Made by a program: the position numbers and the translations under genes. This document shows positions 9,073 to 17,095 of a DNA stretch of 64,000 nt, one piece after another. This DNA comes from Prevotellaceae bacterium (lineage in GTDB: Bacteria > Bacteroidota > Bacteroidia > Bacteroidales > UBA932): the NCBI GenBank assembly GCA_031266015.1, contig JAISBU010000004.1, positions 62,001 to 126,000 on the forward strand, given 5' to 3'. Position 1 is the first letter of the stretch. Each line of letters begins with the position of its first letter. The notes beneath the pieces are model-generated. The model made no database searches, had not been told where the DNA came from, and saw only the letters and a list, made by a program, of their open reading frames with translations.

Positions 9073-10269
9073 ATGGAACAATACCTATCACATCGGCTGC
9101 AAAGCCTTTCAGAGTCGGCAACGCTGGCTATGAACCAAAAGACCAAAGATTTGCAAGCGCAAGGTCTTGATATTGTTAATCTTACGGCAGGAGAGCCGGA
9201 TTTCTTTACGCCTGACCATATAAAAACGGCGGCTAAAGAGGCGGTAGATAAAAACTACTCGTTTTACACCCCTGTTGATGGCTATATGGACCTGCGCAAG
9301 GCCATTGCAGACAAGCTAAAGCGTGAAAACAGCTTAGATTATAAGCCTGAGCAAATTTCCGTAGCCAACGGCGCTAAGCATTCACTGGCCAACGCTATTA
9401 TGAGCTTGGTAGACGAGGGCGATGAGGCTATTATTCCGGCGCCATACTGGGTTAGCTACTCGGAACTTGTGAAGCTGGCCGGAGGTAAGAGCGTAATTGT
9501 AAAAACCGGCATTGATAATGGCTTTAAAATGACTGCCGGGCAGCTTGAGAAGGCCATTACTCCAAAGACCAAAATGTTGATTCTATGCTCGCCCTCAAAT
9601 CCAACCGGTAGCGTGTATAACAGGGAAGAACTTAAGGCTTTGGCAGATGTTATTGCCAAGTATGATCGTATTTTCGTAATTTCTGACGAAATATACGAGC
9701 ACATCAGCTATGTGGGTAAGCACGAAAGCATCGCTCAATTTCCTAATGTAAAAGATAAAGTGGTGCTAATCAATGGAGTGTCCAAGGCTTTTGCCATGAC
9801 CGGATACCGTATTGGCTACCTTGCTGCTCCATTGTGGATTACCAAGGCATGCTCTAAGCTACAGGGGCAATTTACCTCAAACCCATCCAGCATTGCACAG
9901 CGTGCGGCTATAGCGGCGCTGGCGCAGGATAATACACCAACAAAAGAAATGGTGGTTGCCTTCAAACGCCGTCGTGATTTGGTTATGAGCTGGTTAAAGC
10001 AGATGCCCGGCGTTAGGTGCAACACCCCTGAAGGAGCGTTCTACGTATTCCCCGACATCAGCTCATTCTTTGGTAAAAGTAACGGCATCCTAACCATTAA
10101 GAATGACATGGATATGTGCTTGTACTTGTTGGATAAAGCCTTGGTTTCAGGCGTTCCCGGTGACGCATTCGGTGAGCCGACCTGTATTCGCCTTTCGTAT
10201 GCTACCTCTGACGCCAACCTGGAAAAAGCCATGAGGTGCATGAAAGAGGCGTTGGTAAAGTTGAGGTAA
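9073..10269 (+). CDS. aspartate/aromatic aminotransferase, class I
   Basis: This 398-residue PLP enzyme is of the AspC/AAT-I gamma type. It shows NLTAGEPDFFTPDHIK at the N-terminus, ANGAKHSLANA (the PLP phosphate-binding turn), SPSNPTGSVY (the NPTG motif), VISDEIYEHISY (the Asp that binds the pyridine nitrogen), and INGVSKAFAMTGYRIGY, with the Schiff-base Lys in SKAFAMTG. The late FPDIS and IRLSYATS segment holds the Arg that binds the substrate carboxylate. It most likely interconverts aspartate and 2-oxoglutarate with oxaloacetate and glutamate, though broader specificity is common. It is monocistronic, with a bidirectional hairpin terminator shared with nadE. Confidence 0.92.
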   Translation: MEQYLSHRLQSLSESATLAMNQKTKDLQAQGLDIVNLTAGEPDFFTPDHIKTAAKEAVDKNYSFYTPVDGYMDLRKAIADKLKRENSLDYKPEQISVANGAKHSLANAIMSLVDEGDEAIIPAPYWVSYSELVKLAGGKSVIVKTGIDNGFKMTAGQLEKAITPKTKMLILCSPSNPTGSVYNREELKALADVIAKYDRIFVISDEIYEHISYVGKHESIAQFPNVKDKVVLINGVSKAFAMTGYRIGYLAAPLWITKACSKLQGQFTSNPSSIAQRAAIAALAQDNTPTKEMVVAFKRRRDLVMSWLKQMPGVRCNTPEGAFYVFPDISSFFGKSNGILTIKNDMDMCLYLLDKALVSGVPGDAFGEPTCIRLSYATSDANLEKAMRCMKEALVKLR

Positions 10270-10294
10270 TATCCTCATTTTCAGCGTATAAACA

Positions 10295-10331
10295 ACAGAA
10301 CGCCGCGAAGTATTTCGCGGCGTTCTGTTTT
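10295..10331. terminator. bidirectional terminator between aminotransferase and nadE
   Basis: Perfect 15-bp arms, 10295-10309 and 10314-10328, with a 4-nt loop and a T-run on the plus side. It lies between two converging genes. Confidence 0.75.
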
Positions 10332-10348
10332 GAGGAGATTTTCCTTGC

Positions 10349-11167
10349 CTATACAATCCTTTCCCTAAGTACATTATACGGATTTTGTCGCTTAAACTCT
10401 GAGTTTAAGTAACGTTTAATAACAGGATGATTTATAAGCGCTTCATCTCGCTTGCCATCTACAATATACTGCTGTAAAAGATGGTCAACCTCCATGTAAG
10501 TAGCGGCATTCAGCTGCTCCAAGTCGCTGCTGGTGGTGCCAAGGCCGTCTGTGGGTACAGCGTCAATGCAACGTTGCAAGGCTACTTCTTGTTCCAAAAA
10601 TACCAAATCGTTATTTATCAGCCACTTAGCGCACTCGTAGACCTCTGTTTTCCACAGGCCAATGATAGGAGCGTAGTCGCCAACATCACCATGTAAAGTC
10701 CAGAAACCTAGCATTAGCTCGGTTAGGTTGTCGGTACTGAGCACCATTCCGCCATGTTTTTGAGCAAGATTATAGAGATAAATCATTCTTAATCTTGCTT
10801 TTATGTTACCTAACCTAATGCGATGGTTTAACTCTTGCAAGTTGGCGCTATTATCCTCCTCAATGGCTGATTTTACGCTATGGTACAAATCCGTAAGGTC
10901 AACATCCTTATAATCAGCGCTAAAACTTGCTCCAACAAGCTTTGCCCGACTACCCTCATCCGGCTTGTTGGTTTCTATCTGGATAAATCGGCCAATCAGC
11001 TGTACCCCAAGTTTTTGACAAACAGGATAGGCTAGGGCCGTGACTAATGCCGAGTCTATACCTCCCGATTGTCCTACCACTAATGCCTTTAGCTTGCTGG
11101 CATTGAGGTAGTTCGTCATTTCTTCTCGAATCTTTTTTACGGTGTACTCCGGGTTAAATTGCTTCAT
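10349..11167 (-). CDS. nadE: NH3-dependent NAD+ synthetase
   Basis: NadE amidates nicotinic acid adenine dinucleotide to NAD+. The 272-residue protein is the short, ammonia-using form with no glutaminase domain. The PP-loop is visible as VVGQSGGIDSALV, near residue 45, and later motifs include STDNLTELMLGFWTLHGDVGDYAPI and EVYECAKWL. I start at MKQFNPEYTVKKI because this matches the family N-terminus; the longer frame overlaps queA. It lies 41 bp downstream of queA on the same strand and is probably co-transcribed with it. Confidence 0.93.
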   Translation of the reverse strand: MKQFNPEYTVKKIREEMTNYLNASKLKALVVGQSGGIDSALVTALAYPVCQKLGVQLIGRFIQIETNKPDEGSRAKLVGASFSADYKDVDLTDLYHSVKSAIEEDNSANLQELNHRIRLGNIKARLRMIYLYNLAQKHGGMVLSTDNLTELMLGFWTLHGDVGDYAPIIGLWKTEVYECAKWLINNDLVFLEQEVALQRCIDAVPTDGLGTTSSDLEQLNAATYMEVDHLLQQYIVDGKRDEALINHPVIKRYLNSEFKRQNPYNVLRERIV

Positions 11168-11208
11168 TATCAAAATATTAAGTGTGATGGCTTTGTTGTT
11201 GCTTTGTG

Positions 11209-12444
11209 TCAACTTTGTTGTTTGTCAGCTGGAGGAACCATAATTAAAGAGCTGTCACCATAGCTTAAAAAACGAAAATCGTTTCGTAGAGCATAATCAT
11301 AAATATCCTTCCATTTATTTCCTACAACGGCGCTCACGAGCAGCAAAAGTGTACTTCGTGGTTGATGGAAATTTGTGACAATACCGTTAATAACCTTTAA
11401 CCTGCATGGTGGGGCTATCATAATCTGCGTAGCCGCCAATATTTCTTTTAAATTATTATTTTCCAAATAATTAATTAAAGTATCAAAGACGAGTAGGGCA
11501 GGGTATTTTTGGCTCAAAATTTCCATTGCATATGGCTCCCATTGTCCTATATGAGTATCCGGTAAGTTAGTTGTCAGTAGCTTAATTCCTATATAGTAGA
11601 CGCTTTCCAAGGTACGTACAGTGGTGGTACCCACTGCAACTACCTTACCCAGGTGGTTTCGAATGTTTTTTAACGTTTGTAAACTTATTGAAAAATGCTC
11701 GGCGTGCATTTCGTGTGCGCCCACGGTCTCGGTTCTCACCGGCTTAAAAGTTCCTGCACCTATGTGAAGCGTTACTTCATCAGTCTGTATATTTTTTGCT
11801 GATAGTGAGGTTATTACATCTGGTGTGAAGTGTAGACCTGCCGTTGGCGCGGCTACAGAACCATTGTACTTTGAGTAAAGGGTTTGATACTGCTCATTAT
11901 CAGAATCTTGCGGCTCTCTATTTAAATACGGCGGAATGGGAATTGCACCGCAAAACTCCAAAACTTCGACAAAAGAAAGATCCGGACAAGACCACGAGAA
12001 CGAAACTACAACGCTGCCTTCGTGAGCTGCTAACTTCTTTGCGGATAAGGTATAAGATTTATCGTTGTAGATAAAACTTAAGCTCAGCTCAACTTCTTTC
12101 CAGCGCTTGAGATTGCCTACGATACAACGCCAGGTGCAACCGTTTTTTGCTCCAAGCGACAAGGTGTAATCTGTTGGTTCATAGGGTTCTAAGCAAAGGA
12201 TCTCTATTTCAGCTCCGGTAGCGCGCTTGAACTTTAGCCTTGCGCGTATTACCCTGGTGTTATTGAAAACCAGCAGAGAGCCTTCGGAAATATGTTGGCC
12301 GAGGTTGCTAAAAACATCTTCGGATATGTCTCCATCTTTGTATATCAGCAGCTTAGACGAATCCCGTTTTGCTAACGGAAATTTTGCAATGCGCTCGTCG
12401 GGCAATGGATAGCTGTAGTCTGCTATTTTTATTTTAGGAAGCAT
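11209..12444 (-). CDS. queA: S-adenosylmethionine:tRNA ribosyltransferase-isomerase
   Basis: QueA transfers and isomerises the ribosyl part of SAM onto 7-aminomethyl-7-deazaguanine at tRNA position 34 to give epoxyqueuosine. The 411-residue protein has YPLPDERIAKFPLAKRDSSK at the start, LLVFNNTRVIRARL, then SVAAPTAGLHFT and HIGAGTFKPVRTETVGAHEMHAE, and ends with TNFHQPRSTLLLLVSA and RFLSYGDSSLI. It is longer than the E. coli enzyme (356 aa), as seen in other Bacteroidota. The promoter region is shared with the divergent Smr gene; a minus-strand TACCTTTG box lies at 12569-12576. Confidence 0.95.
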   Translation of the reverse strand: MLPKIKIADYSYPLPDERIAKFPLAKRDSSKLLIYKDGDISEDVFSNLGQHISEGSLLVFNNTRVIRARLKFKRATGAEIEILCLEPYEPTDYTLSLGAKNGCTWRCIVGNLKRWKEVELSLSFIYNDKSYTLSAKKLAAHEGSVVVSFSWSCPDLSFVEVLEFCGAIPIPPYLNREPQDSDNEQYQTLYSKYNGSVAAPTAGLHFTPDVITSLSAKNIQTDEVTLHIGAGTFKPVRTETVGAHEMHAEHFSISLQTLKNIRNHLGKVVAVGTTTVRTLESVYYIGIKLLTTNLPDTHIGQWEPYAMEILSQKYPALLVFDTLINYLENNNLKEILAATQIMIAPPCRLKVINGIVTNFHQPRSTLLLLVSAVVGNKWKDIYDYALRNDFRFLSYGDSSLIMVPPADKQQS

Positions 12445-12568
12445 TTTCTCTCATAACTTCATCATTGTGAGCGTAGTAATCTCTCAATTTAGGGATGAGA
12501 TTAGCTCCGCTGAACTCCACTTCGTTCCGGGTGCTATGCTCATTCCTCCTCACACGGACGGGCAACGG

Positions 12569-12620
12569 CAAAGGTACGATAAATAAACTTACCACGAGGG
12601 TGAAATTTGTCGTATCTTTG
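12569..12620. promoter_or_regulatory. divergent -7 boxes for queA and the Smr gene
   Basis: TACCTTTG on the minus strand (12569-12576) faces queA, and TATCTTTG on the plus strand (12613-12620) faces the Smr gene. Both fit TAnnTTTG. No good TTTG -33 partner was found for either. Confidence 0.4.
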
Positions 12621-12638
12621 CCGTCTAGAATTATTTTT

Positions 12639-13706
12639 ATGACATGCAAAGCTGGCGATAAGGTTAGGTTCCTGAACAGTACGGGCAACGGCACGATTAC
12701 TCGCATTGAGGGGAGAACTGTTTTTGTTGAAGATGAGGATGGCTTCGAAATCCCTTATCTGACCTCAGATATAGTGGTAGTTAATGATGTAAAGGAGGCT
12801 ACTAACTTTCCTGCGCATACTACCGCTTTTCAATCCAAAGATGCTCCGGTAGAAATATCAAAAGAGCAGGTTACTCAGCAAGAATCTGATAAACAGGTGG
12901 TTACTTACGATGAGCAGGGCGAGGACTACGAAATCCTGATTGCCTTTTTGCCTCCGCAAAACGAGAAAACCCAGCTGTATTTCCTCAACGACAGCACCTA
13001 TCAAGTGTACTACAGCATTGGTTTTGGCGCACGTACAAGCAAGGTGGCTCCCTTGGCTTCGGGGCATTTGGAGGCCGATAGCAAGGGGTTGGTCAAGACG
13101 CTGTTTTTGAGTGAATTGAGAGATGTAAAGACGCTAAGGGTAGAGGTAATGCTATTTAAAAATATAGAGCACGCGCCTGTAAGCGTTGATCCGGTTTATC
13201 TGGAGTTGAATCCCATTAAATTTTTCAAGGTGGGAGCGTTTAAGGAAAATGACTTCTTTGAGGATAATGCTTTGATTTACAGTTTGATATCTAACAAAGA
13301 AGATAGTACGAAGAAGGCACGTGAGGCGATTGATAGCATAAGCCCTGAGGAGATCCAGGAGGCTATGATGAGCAAGAACGATGTACCGTCCGCCGCAAAG
13401 CCTAACCATCGTAAGCTGCAGAGTGAGATAGAGGAGGTAGATCTGCATGCCGAAGTTTTAATTCCCAACCATGAGGGTATGGGCGCCGGAGAAATTTTTG
13501 AGCGGCAAATGGCCAAGTTTATCGCCGTACTTGAAAATGCGCTCGAGAGCGGGCAGAGGGGACGCATTGTGTTTATACATGGTATTGGCAGCGGTAAGCT
13601 CAAGCAGGAGTTGTGCAACGTGCTTACCCGTAGCTACAAGGAGCTGCACTTTCAGGATGCTTCATATAAGGAGTACGGCTACGGTGCAACAATGGTATTT
13701 TTATAA
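12639..13706 (+). CDS. DUF2027 and Smr domain protein
   Basis: This 355-residue protein has two recognisable parts. Residues 1-60 (AGDKVRFLNSTGNGTITRIE) look like the small beta domain at the start of DUF2027 proteins. The C-terminal 80 residues form an Smr domain: EVDLHAEVLIPNHEGM, with the family's LDLHG-like start, and GRIVFIHGIGSGKLKQEL, matching the conserved HGxGxG turn. Smr domains are nucleases or nucleic-acid binders; in Bacteroidota this fusion has unknown substrate, and links to ribosome rescue or mismatch repair are only by family. I start at MTCKAGDKVRFLN; the longer frame adds unrelated residues. It is divergent from queA and is followed by rnpB. Confidence 0.85.
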   Translation: MTCKAGDKVRFLNSTGNGTITRIEGRTVFVEDEDGFEIPYLTSDIVVVNDVKEATNFPAHTTAFQSKDAPVEISKEQVTQQESDKQVVTYDEQGEDYEILIAFLPPQNEKTQLYFLNDSTYQVYYSIGFGARTSKVAPLASGHLEADSKGLVKTLFLSELRDVKTLRVEVMLFKNIEHAPVSVDPVYLELNPIKFFKVGAFKENDFFEDNALIYSLISNKEDSTKKAREAIDSISPEEIQEAMMSKNDVPSAAKPNHRKLQSEIEEVDLHAEVLIPNHEGMGAGEIFERQMAKFIAVLENALESGQRGRIVFIHGIGSGKLKQELCNVLTRSYKELHFQDASYKEYGYGATMVFL

Positions 13707-13746
13707 GGTTCATGGCTCTCAATTTCGTAGCTGTGAATTGTTTTTT

Positions 13747-14097
13747 CCGGTAAGGTGTTCTACCGCTGCTGCTTTGCAGGAGAGGAAAGTCCGGGCAAGA
13801 CAGAGCGCCACGCTACCTAACGGGTAGATGTTCGTAAGGGCATGTAAAGCGTAACAGAGAATAACCGCCTTGTAGCAACGTGTTGCAGGCAAGGTAAGGG
13901 TGAAAAGGCGAGGTAAGAGCTCACCGCGACAATGGCAACATTGATCGGCAGCACGCACCGTGGCTTGCAAGACCGCGTACACCGGCGTTTGAGGGTTGCT
14001 CGTCCGATGCCGGGGGGTAGGTTGCTTGAGCGTTGCAGTGATGCAGCGCCTAGATAAATGGTAGAACCTGACAGAACCCGGCTTATAGCCTTACCGG
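13747..14097 (+). ncRNA. rnpB: RNase P RNA, bacterial type A
   Basis: This is the catalytic RNA that trims 5' leaders from tRNA precursors. The 5' part carries the near-universal gaggaaagtccgggc segment (P4 and J3/4 region, around 13782), and the 3' part the matching gacagaacccggcttatag (around 14070). The P1 helix closes the molecule: ccggtaagg at 13747-13755 pairs with ccttaccgg at 14089-14097. A T-run follows at once. About 351 nt, the usual length. It lies 40 bp after the Smr gene on the same strand. Confidence 0.93.
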
Positions 14098-14106
14098 ATT
14101 TTTTTC

Positions 14107-14148
14107 AACATGTCGTAGAGTGCGCTATTTCGCACTCTACGACATGTT
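14107..14148. terminator. 18-bp perfect hairpin after rnpB
   Basis: The arms 14107-14124 and 14131-14148 pair perfectly (aacatgtcgtagagtgcg and its complement) around a 6-nt loop. It follows the T-run after rnpB by only a few bases and may be a backup terminator or a separate repeat. Confidence 0.5.
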
Positions 14149-14193
14149 TGTTATGATTATCCGCATACCGCTACTAACCGGCAAGCTCAACTG

Positions 14194-14250
14194 TCATGCT
14201 TTGCTGTTTCACAAAGAAATACGTTGTGACAACCTTTGCGAGGCTTTTTG
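14194..14250 (+). repeat. dispersed CTTTG-type repeat, copy 1
   Basis: The stretch acaaagaaatac, gttgtga, then cctttgcgaggctt reappears in inverted orientation at 37941-38010. It resembles the short dispersed ctttgcg/ctttgtg-type repeats I recall from Bacteroidota genomes. Confidence 0.55.
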
Positions 14251-14979
14251 AGAGGGTAGAGAGCCGCTTTTTTTCTGCACAAAAAAACAAATAATCCGGG
14301 TTACTGATGTAACCAAATCTGAAATTTTGTCAGCGCAATAGTATACATTTGTAGAATATTATTGTTCACATATAGATAATGTTACACATGTGATATGCAT
14401 ATACACTTGTAGTGCAAGATACCACTTTTCCGAGTTACAGATTAAAATAAGTATATTTTATAATATTATAAATCAGTTATTTATATAATTTATATTTTGT
14501 ATTACTTTAAGTATAATATCCTGATTTGTGTGAGTTGGTGGTTATAATTTGTAGTAATACTCTTATTTATATACATTAATATGTTGTAAATCTGTATTTT
14601 ATTTGATTTACATTAAGTATTACACCGGGTAAGCTGTTGCTATCCTTTAATAATCGTAAATCAACTGGCTATAAGTTAAGCAAATAGGCTATTATGACAA
14701 TTTTAGATATATTTCACCCTACTTGCTCTCTCTATGCCGTTCATTTGTATAGTTTTCATGTGCTACATTAAGCGTAAAGCGTTGATAGCAGGCGCTTGTT
14801 TAGACTTCTTGAGCGTATGATCTTACCTGTTTGAATTCAGGTATACTTTACTGGCTTATAATGATTAATTTGTTTATTGTAATGGTGTTATATGATTTTT
14901 GTCTTTTTTAGCCTAAAATGCGATGAGAATATGGGATATTTAAGGCTGTTGAAAGAGTAACCACAGCTGTAGGCAGATT

Positions 14980-15027
14980 AGTGATGTTACACTTGTATCC
15001 ACGAATGGATACAAGTGTAACATCACT
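14980..15027. repeat. perfect 22-bp inverted repeat
   Basis: The arms 14980-15001 and 15006-15027 are exact complements with a 4-nt loop (cgaa). It lies upstream of the XRE gene and its promoter. It could be an operator, a terminator or a protein-bound cruciform. Confidence 0.8.
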
Positions 15028-15162
15028 TGATTTACGTTTGTATTTGATTTTTTGCTACATTTGTATCATCTAAAAACAGGCCTGTTTTTAGGTTGTTTGG
15101 GGAGCAAATGAGGTACAAGCTCATGACTCTTGTATTTCTTCAAAATTTGACAAAAGCTGTAA

Positions 15163-15573
15163 ATGAAAGATAGAATCCCTCAATTTTTGGCTGCGGAAAG
15201 GCTTACTACTACCACTCTTGCCGATAAGCTAGGCGTACAGCGTTCGGGAATTTCTCATATTCTTTCCGGACGTAATAAGCCCAGCTTCGATTTTATTGAA
15301 AAAATGCTGCTGATTTTTCCCCGCTTAAGCGCCGATTGGCTTATTACAGGCAACGGAAGCATGTATAAAGATAATGGCGGTCATACCCCTCAACCGACCA
15401 ACAACACGCTATTTGAAGCTGAACCTGCGGTCGCTCCCAAGCAAGCGCCTGCAAAAGAATATGAGCCTGTTAAACCGGAAAAGACTGTTGTACAGGCACT
15501 CATACAAGAAAAAGAGGTGGAGCAGGTAGCCATTTTCTACACCGATAATACGGTAAAAGTGTATAAGCCATAA
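15163..15573 (+). CDS. XRE-family HTH transcriptional regulator
   Basis: This 136-residue protein has an N-terminal helix-turn-helix of the Cro/CI type: TTLADKLGVQRSGISHILSG (about residues 17-37) is a textbook XRE HTH, followed by RNKPSFDFIEKMLLIFPRLSADWLITG, common in Bacteroidota regulators of this size. The middle is Pro/Ala/Lys-rich and likely flexible, and the last 25 residues (VEQVAIFYTDNTVKVYKP) form a small conserved beta tail. The target is unknown; nearby palindromes at 14980-15027 are candidates. The gene is alone, with about 1 kb of gene-free DNA upstream. Confidence 0.8.
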   Translation: MKDRIPQFLAAERLTTTTLADKLGVQRSGISHILSGRNKPSFDFIEKMLLIFPRLSADWLITGNGSMYKDNGGHTPQPTNNTLFEAEPAVAPKQAPAKEYEPVKPEKTVVQALIQEKEVEQVAIFYTDNTVKVYKP

Positions 15574-15580
15574 AGAACAA

Positions 15581-15625
15581 GGAACAAGGATTTCAGGAAC
15601 AAGGACAAGACAAAGAAGTAGTCTT
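15581..15625 (+). repeat. 45-bp inverted repeat flanking pyrD, left copy
   Basis: It matches the reverse complement of 16780-16824 at 43 of 45 positions. Flanking sequence on both sides is built from related aaagaacaagga blocks and can fold back on itself (15573-15660). Confidence 0.85.
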
Positions 15626-15711
15626 TTGCCCTTGTAGTCTTTGTTCTTTGTTCCTTCTTCCGTAAATAATGCGTATATTTGTTATGGTTCACTTAAGAGC
15701 CGGCTCATTTT

Positions 15712-16812
15712 ATGTATCGCTTTCTACGTCCTATTTTCTTTTTATTTTCCCCCGAAGCTGTACACGGTATCGTAATGGTCATGCTGCGTACTATGGGACA
15801 TATTCCCGGCGCAAAATGGCTGTTGGGCAAATGCCTTACCGTAAAGAGCGATAAGCTCCATGTTAACGTATTGGGTATAGATTTCCCCAACCCGGTGGGG
15901 CTTGCCGCCGGATTTGATAAGAATGCTGTAGCCATAAGGGAAATAGCCGCCCTGGGGTTTGGCTTTGTTGAGATTGGCTCTGTGACACCTGTAGCGCAGT
16001 TCGGCAACCCTAAGCCTCGCTGCTTTAGACTATCGCAGGATAAGGCCATTATTAACCGTATGGGCTTCAACAACAATGGCGTTGACGCGGTGGCAAATTT
16101 GCTTAGCTATCGTAAGGCCGGACAAATTATTGGCGGAAATATTGGAAAAAATACGCTAACCTCCAACGGTAAGGCGGCGGATGATTACCTCAGCTGCTTT
16201 ATTTCATTGTACGATGTGGTAGATTACTTTGTGGTAAACGTCAGCTGCCCTAACGTTAGCAACCTTCGAGAGCTGCAAGATCATAGCCAGCTGACCGAGA
16301 TTGTACAGAAGCTTACGGCGCACCGGGCGGCGCAAAACCACTACAAAGCTATTCTGCTGAAAGTATCGCCGGATATTTCTTTCGAGCAGGTCGACGTTAT
16401 GCTAGCGGTTATCGGTAATCACGGCCTGGACGGCATTGTGGCTACTAATACCACCACTTCCCGCGGGGGATTAACCACCCGGCATCAAGAGGTTGAAGCT
16501 ATTGGAAATGGCGGTTTGAGCGGCGCACCGCTTACCGCACGTTCTTTGGATATGGTAAAATATATTTCTGCAAAGACCGGTGGAAAGCTGCCGATTATTG
16601 GCGTGGGCGGTATTATGTCGGTGGAGGATGCTTTGAATATGCTTAACGCCGGAGCTTCGCTCATTCAGGTGTACACCGGCTTTATCTACAATGGGCCGGG
16701 ATTTGTAAAAAAGATTTGTAGGGCAATTCTGAACAAAGAACAAGGACAAAAAGAGCAAAGAACAAGGATTAAAGGAACAAAGACTACTTCTTTGTCTTGT
16801 CCTTGTTCTTGA
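15712..16812 (+). CDS. pyrD: dihydroorotate dehydrogenase (quinone), class 2
   Basis: PyrD oxidises dihydroorotate to orotate in pyrimidine synthesis and passes electrons to membrane quinone. The 366-residue protein is of class 2: an N-terminal membrane-associating helix (MYRFLRPIFFLFSPEAVHGI), then the FMN barrel with FPNPVGLAAGFDKNA, GFVEIGSVTP, RMGFNNNG, NVSCPNVSNLRELQ with the catalytic Ser region, LKVSPDIS, GIVATNTTTSR, GGLSGAPL and IIGVGGIMS. The last two dozen residues (from NKEQGQKEQRT) are low-complexity and lie inside a repeat element, so the true ancestral end was probably shortly after ICRAIL. The gene is enclosed by the inverted repeat pair. Confidence 0.93.
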   Translation: MYRFLRPIFFLFSPEAVHGIVMVMLRTMGHIPGAKWLLGKCLTVKSDKLHVNVLGIDFPNPVGLAAGFDKNAVAIREIAALGFGFVEIGSVTPVAQFGNPKPRCFRLSQDKAIINRMGFNNNGVDAVANLLSYRKAGQIIGGNIGKNTLTSNGKAADDYLSCFISLYDVVDYFVVNVSCPNVSNLRELQDHSQLTEIVQKLTAHRAAQNHYKAILLKVSPDISFEQVDVMLAVIGNHGLDGIVATNTTTSRGGLTTRHQEVEAIGNGGLSGAPLTARSLDMVKYISAKTGGKLPIIGVGGIMSVEDALNMLNAGASLIQVYTGFIYNGPGFVKKICRAILNKEQGQKEQRTRIKGTKTTSLSCPCS

Positions 16813-16824
16813 AATCCTTGCTCC
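16780..16824 (-). repeat. 45-bp inverted repeat flanking pyrD, right copy
   Basis: Inverted partner of 15581-15625 (43 of 45 identical). It overlaps the 3' end and stop codon of pyrD. The related aaagaacaagga blocks extend upstream to about 16732. Confidence 0.85.
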
Positions 16825-16836
16825 TTTCTGAAAATA

Positions 16837-16870
16837 AAAAAAACCTTAGCTGAACCAGTTAGGTTTTTTT
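16837..16870 (+). terminator. pyrD terminator
   Basis: An A-rich left arm ending aaacct pairs with aggttttttt on the right, enclosing a ctg-aac-cag mini-stem. The T-run on the plus strand fits intrinsic termination. Confidence 0.6.
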
Positions 16871-17042
16871 ACTACTTTTACTCCGATATTGACACTAATT
16901 CGCCCTTTATCCTCATATTTGAGCGCGATCAGCGCGGAAAACCGTGTACTTTGTCCTCCGCTGAGAAAACACCCGCGGTGAGAAAGGCCCATGGAGCAAA
17001 ATCCAAAGCGCATTATCCCTTAAATAGTTAGTTGAAAATGAA

Positions 17043-17074
17043 CAACGCCGCCCGCAACTCTGCGGGCGGCGTTG
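17043..17074 (-). terminator. nagB terminator hairpin
   Basis: Perfect 14-bp GC-rich arms (17043-17056 and 17061-17074) with a 4-nt loop, 22 bp past the nagB stop. The tract after it on the minus strand is only moderately T-rich. Confidence 0.6.
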
Positions 17075-17095
17075 CGTTTGTAGAGGAAAATATTG

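Larger units (their letters stand above)
14098..15162. other. 1 kb gene-free, very AT-rich interval
   Basis: No coding frame of note. From the left it holds an 18-bp perfect hairpin (14107-14148), a copy of a dispersed CTTTG-type repeat (about 14194-14250), a strongly AT-rich middle (14400-14700) of monotonous ttata/gtaata composition, and a perfect 22-bp inverted repeat (14980-15027). The motif acacttgta occurs at 14403-14411 and in the arms of that inverted repeat. The right end should contain the promoter of the XRE gene (TACATTTG at 15056-15063). Confidence 0.6.

Noticed and set aside
13719-13982. Minus-strand frame over the start of rnpB
   Set aside because: The DNA is explained by RNase P RNA.
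15573-15660. CRISPR-like repeat cluster
   Set aside because: The repeated aaagaacaagga blocks are irregularly spaced and lack uniform spacers; they are parts of a fold-back element.
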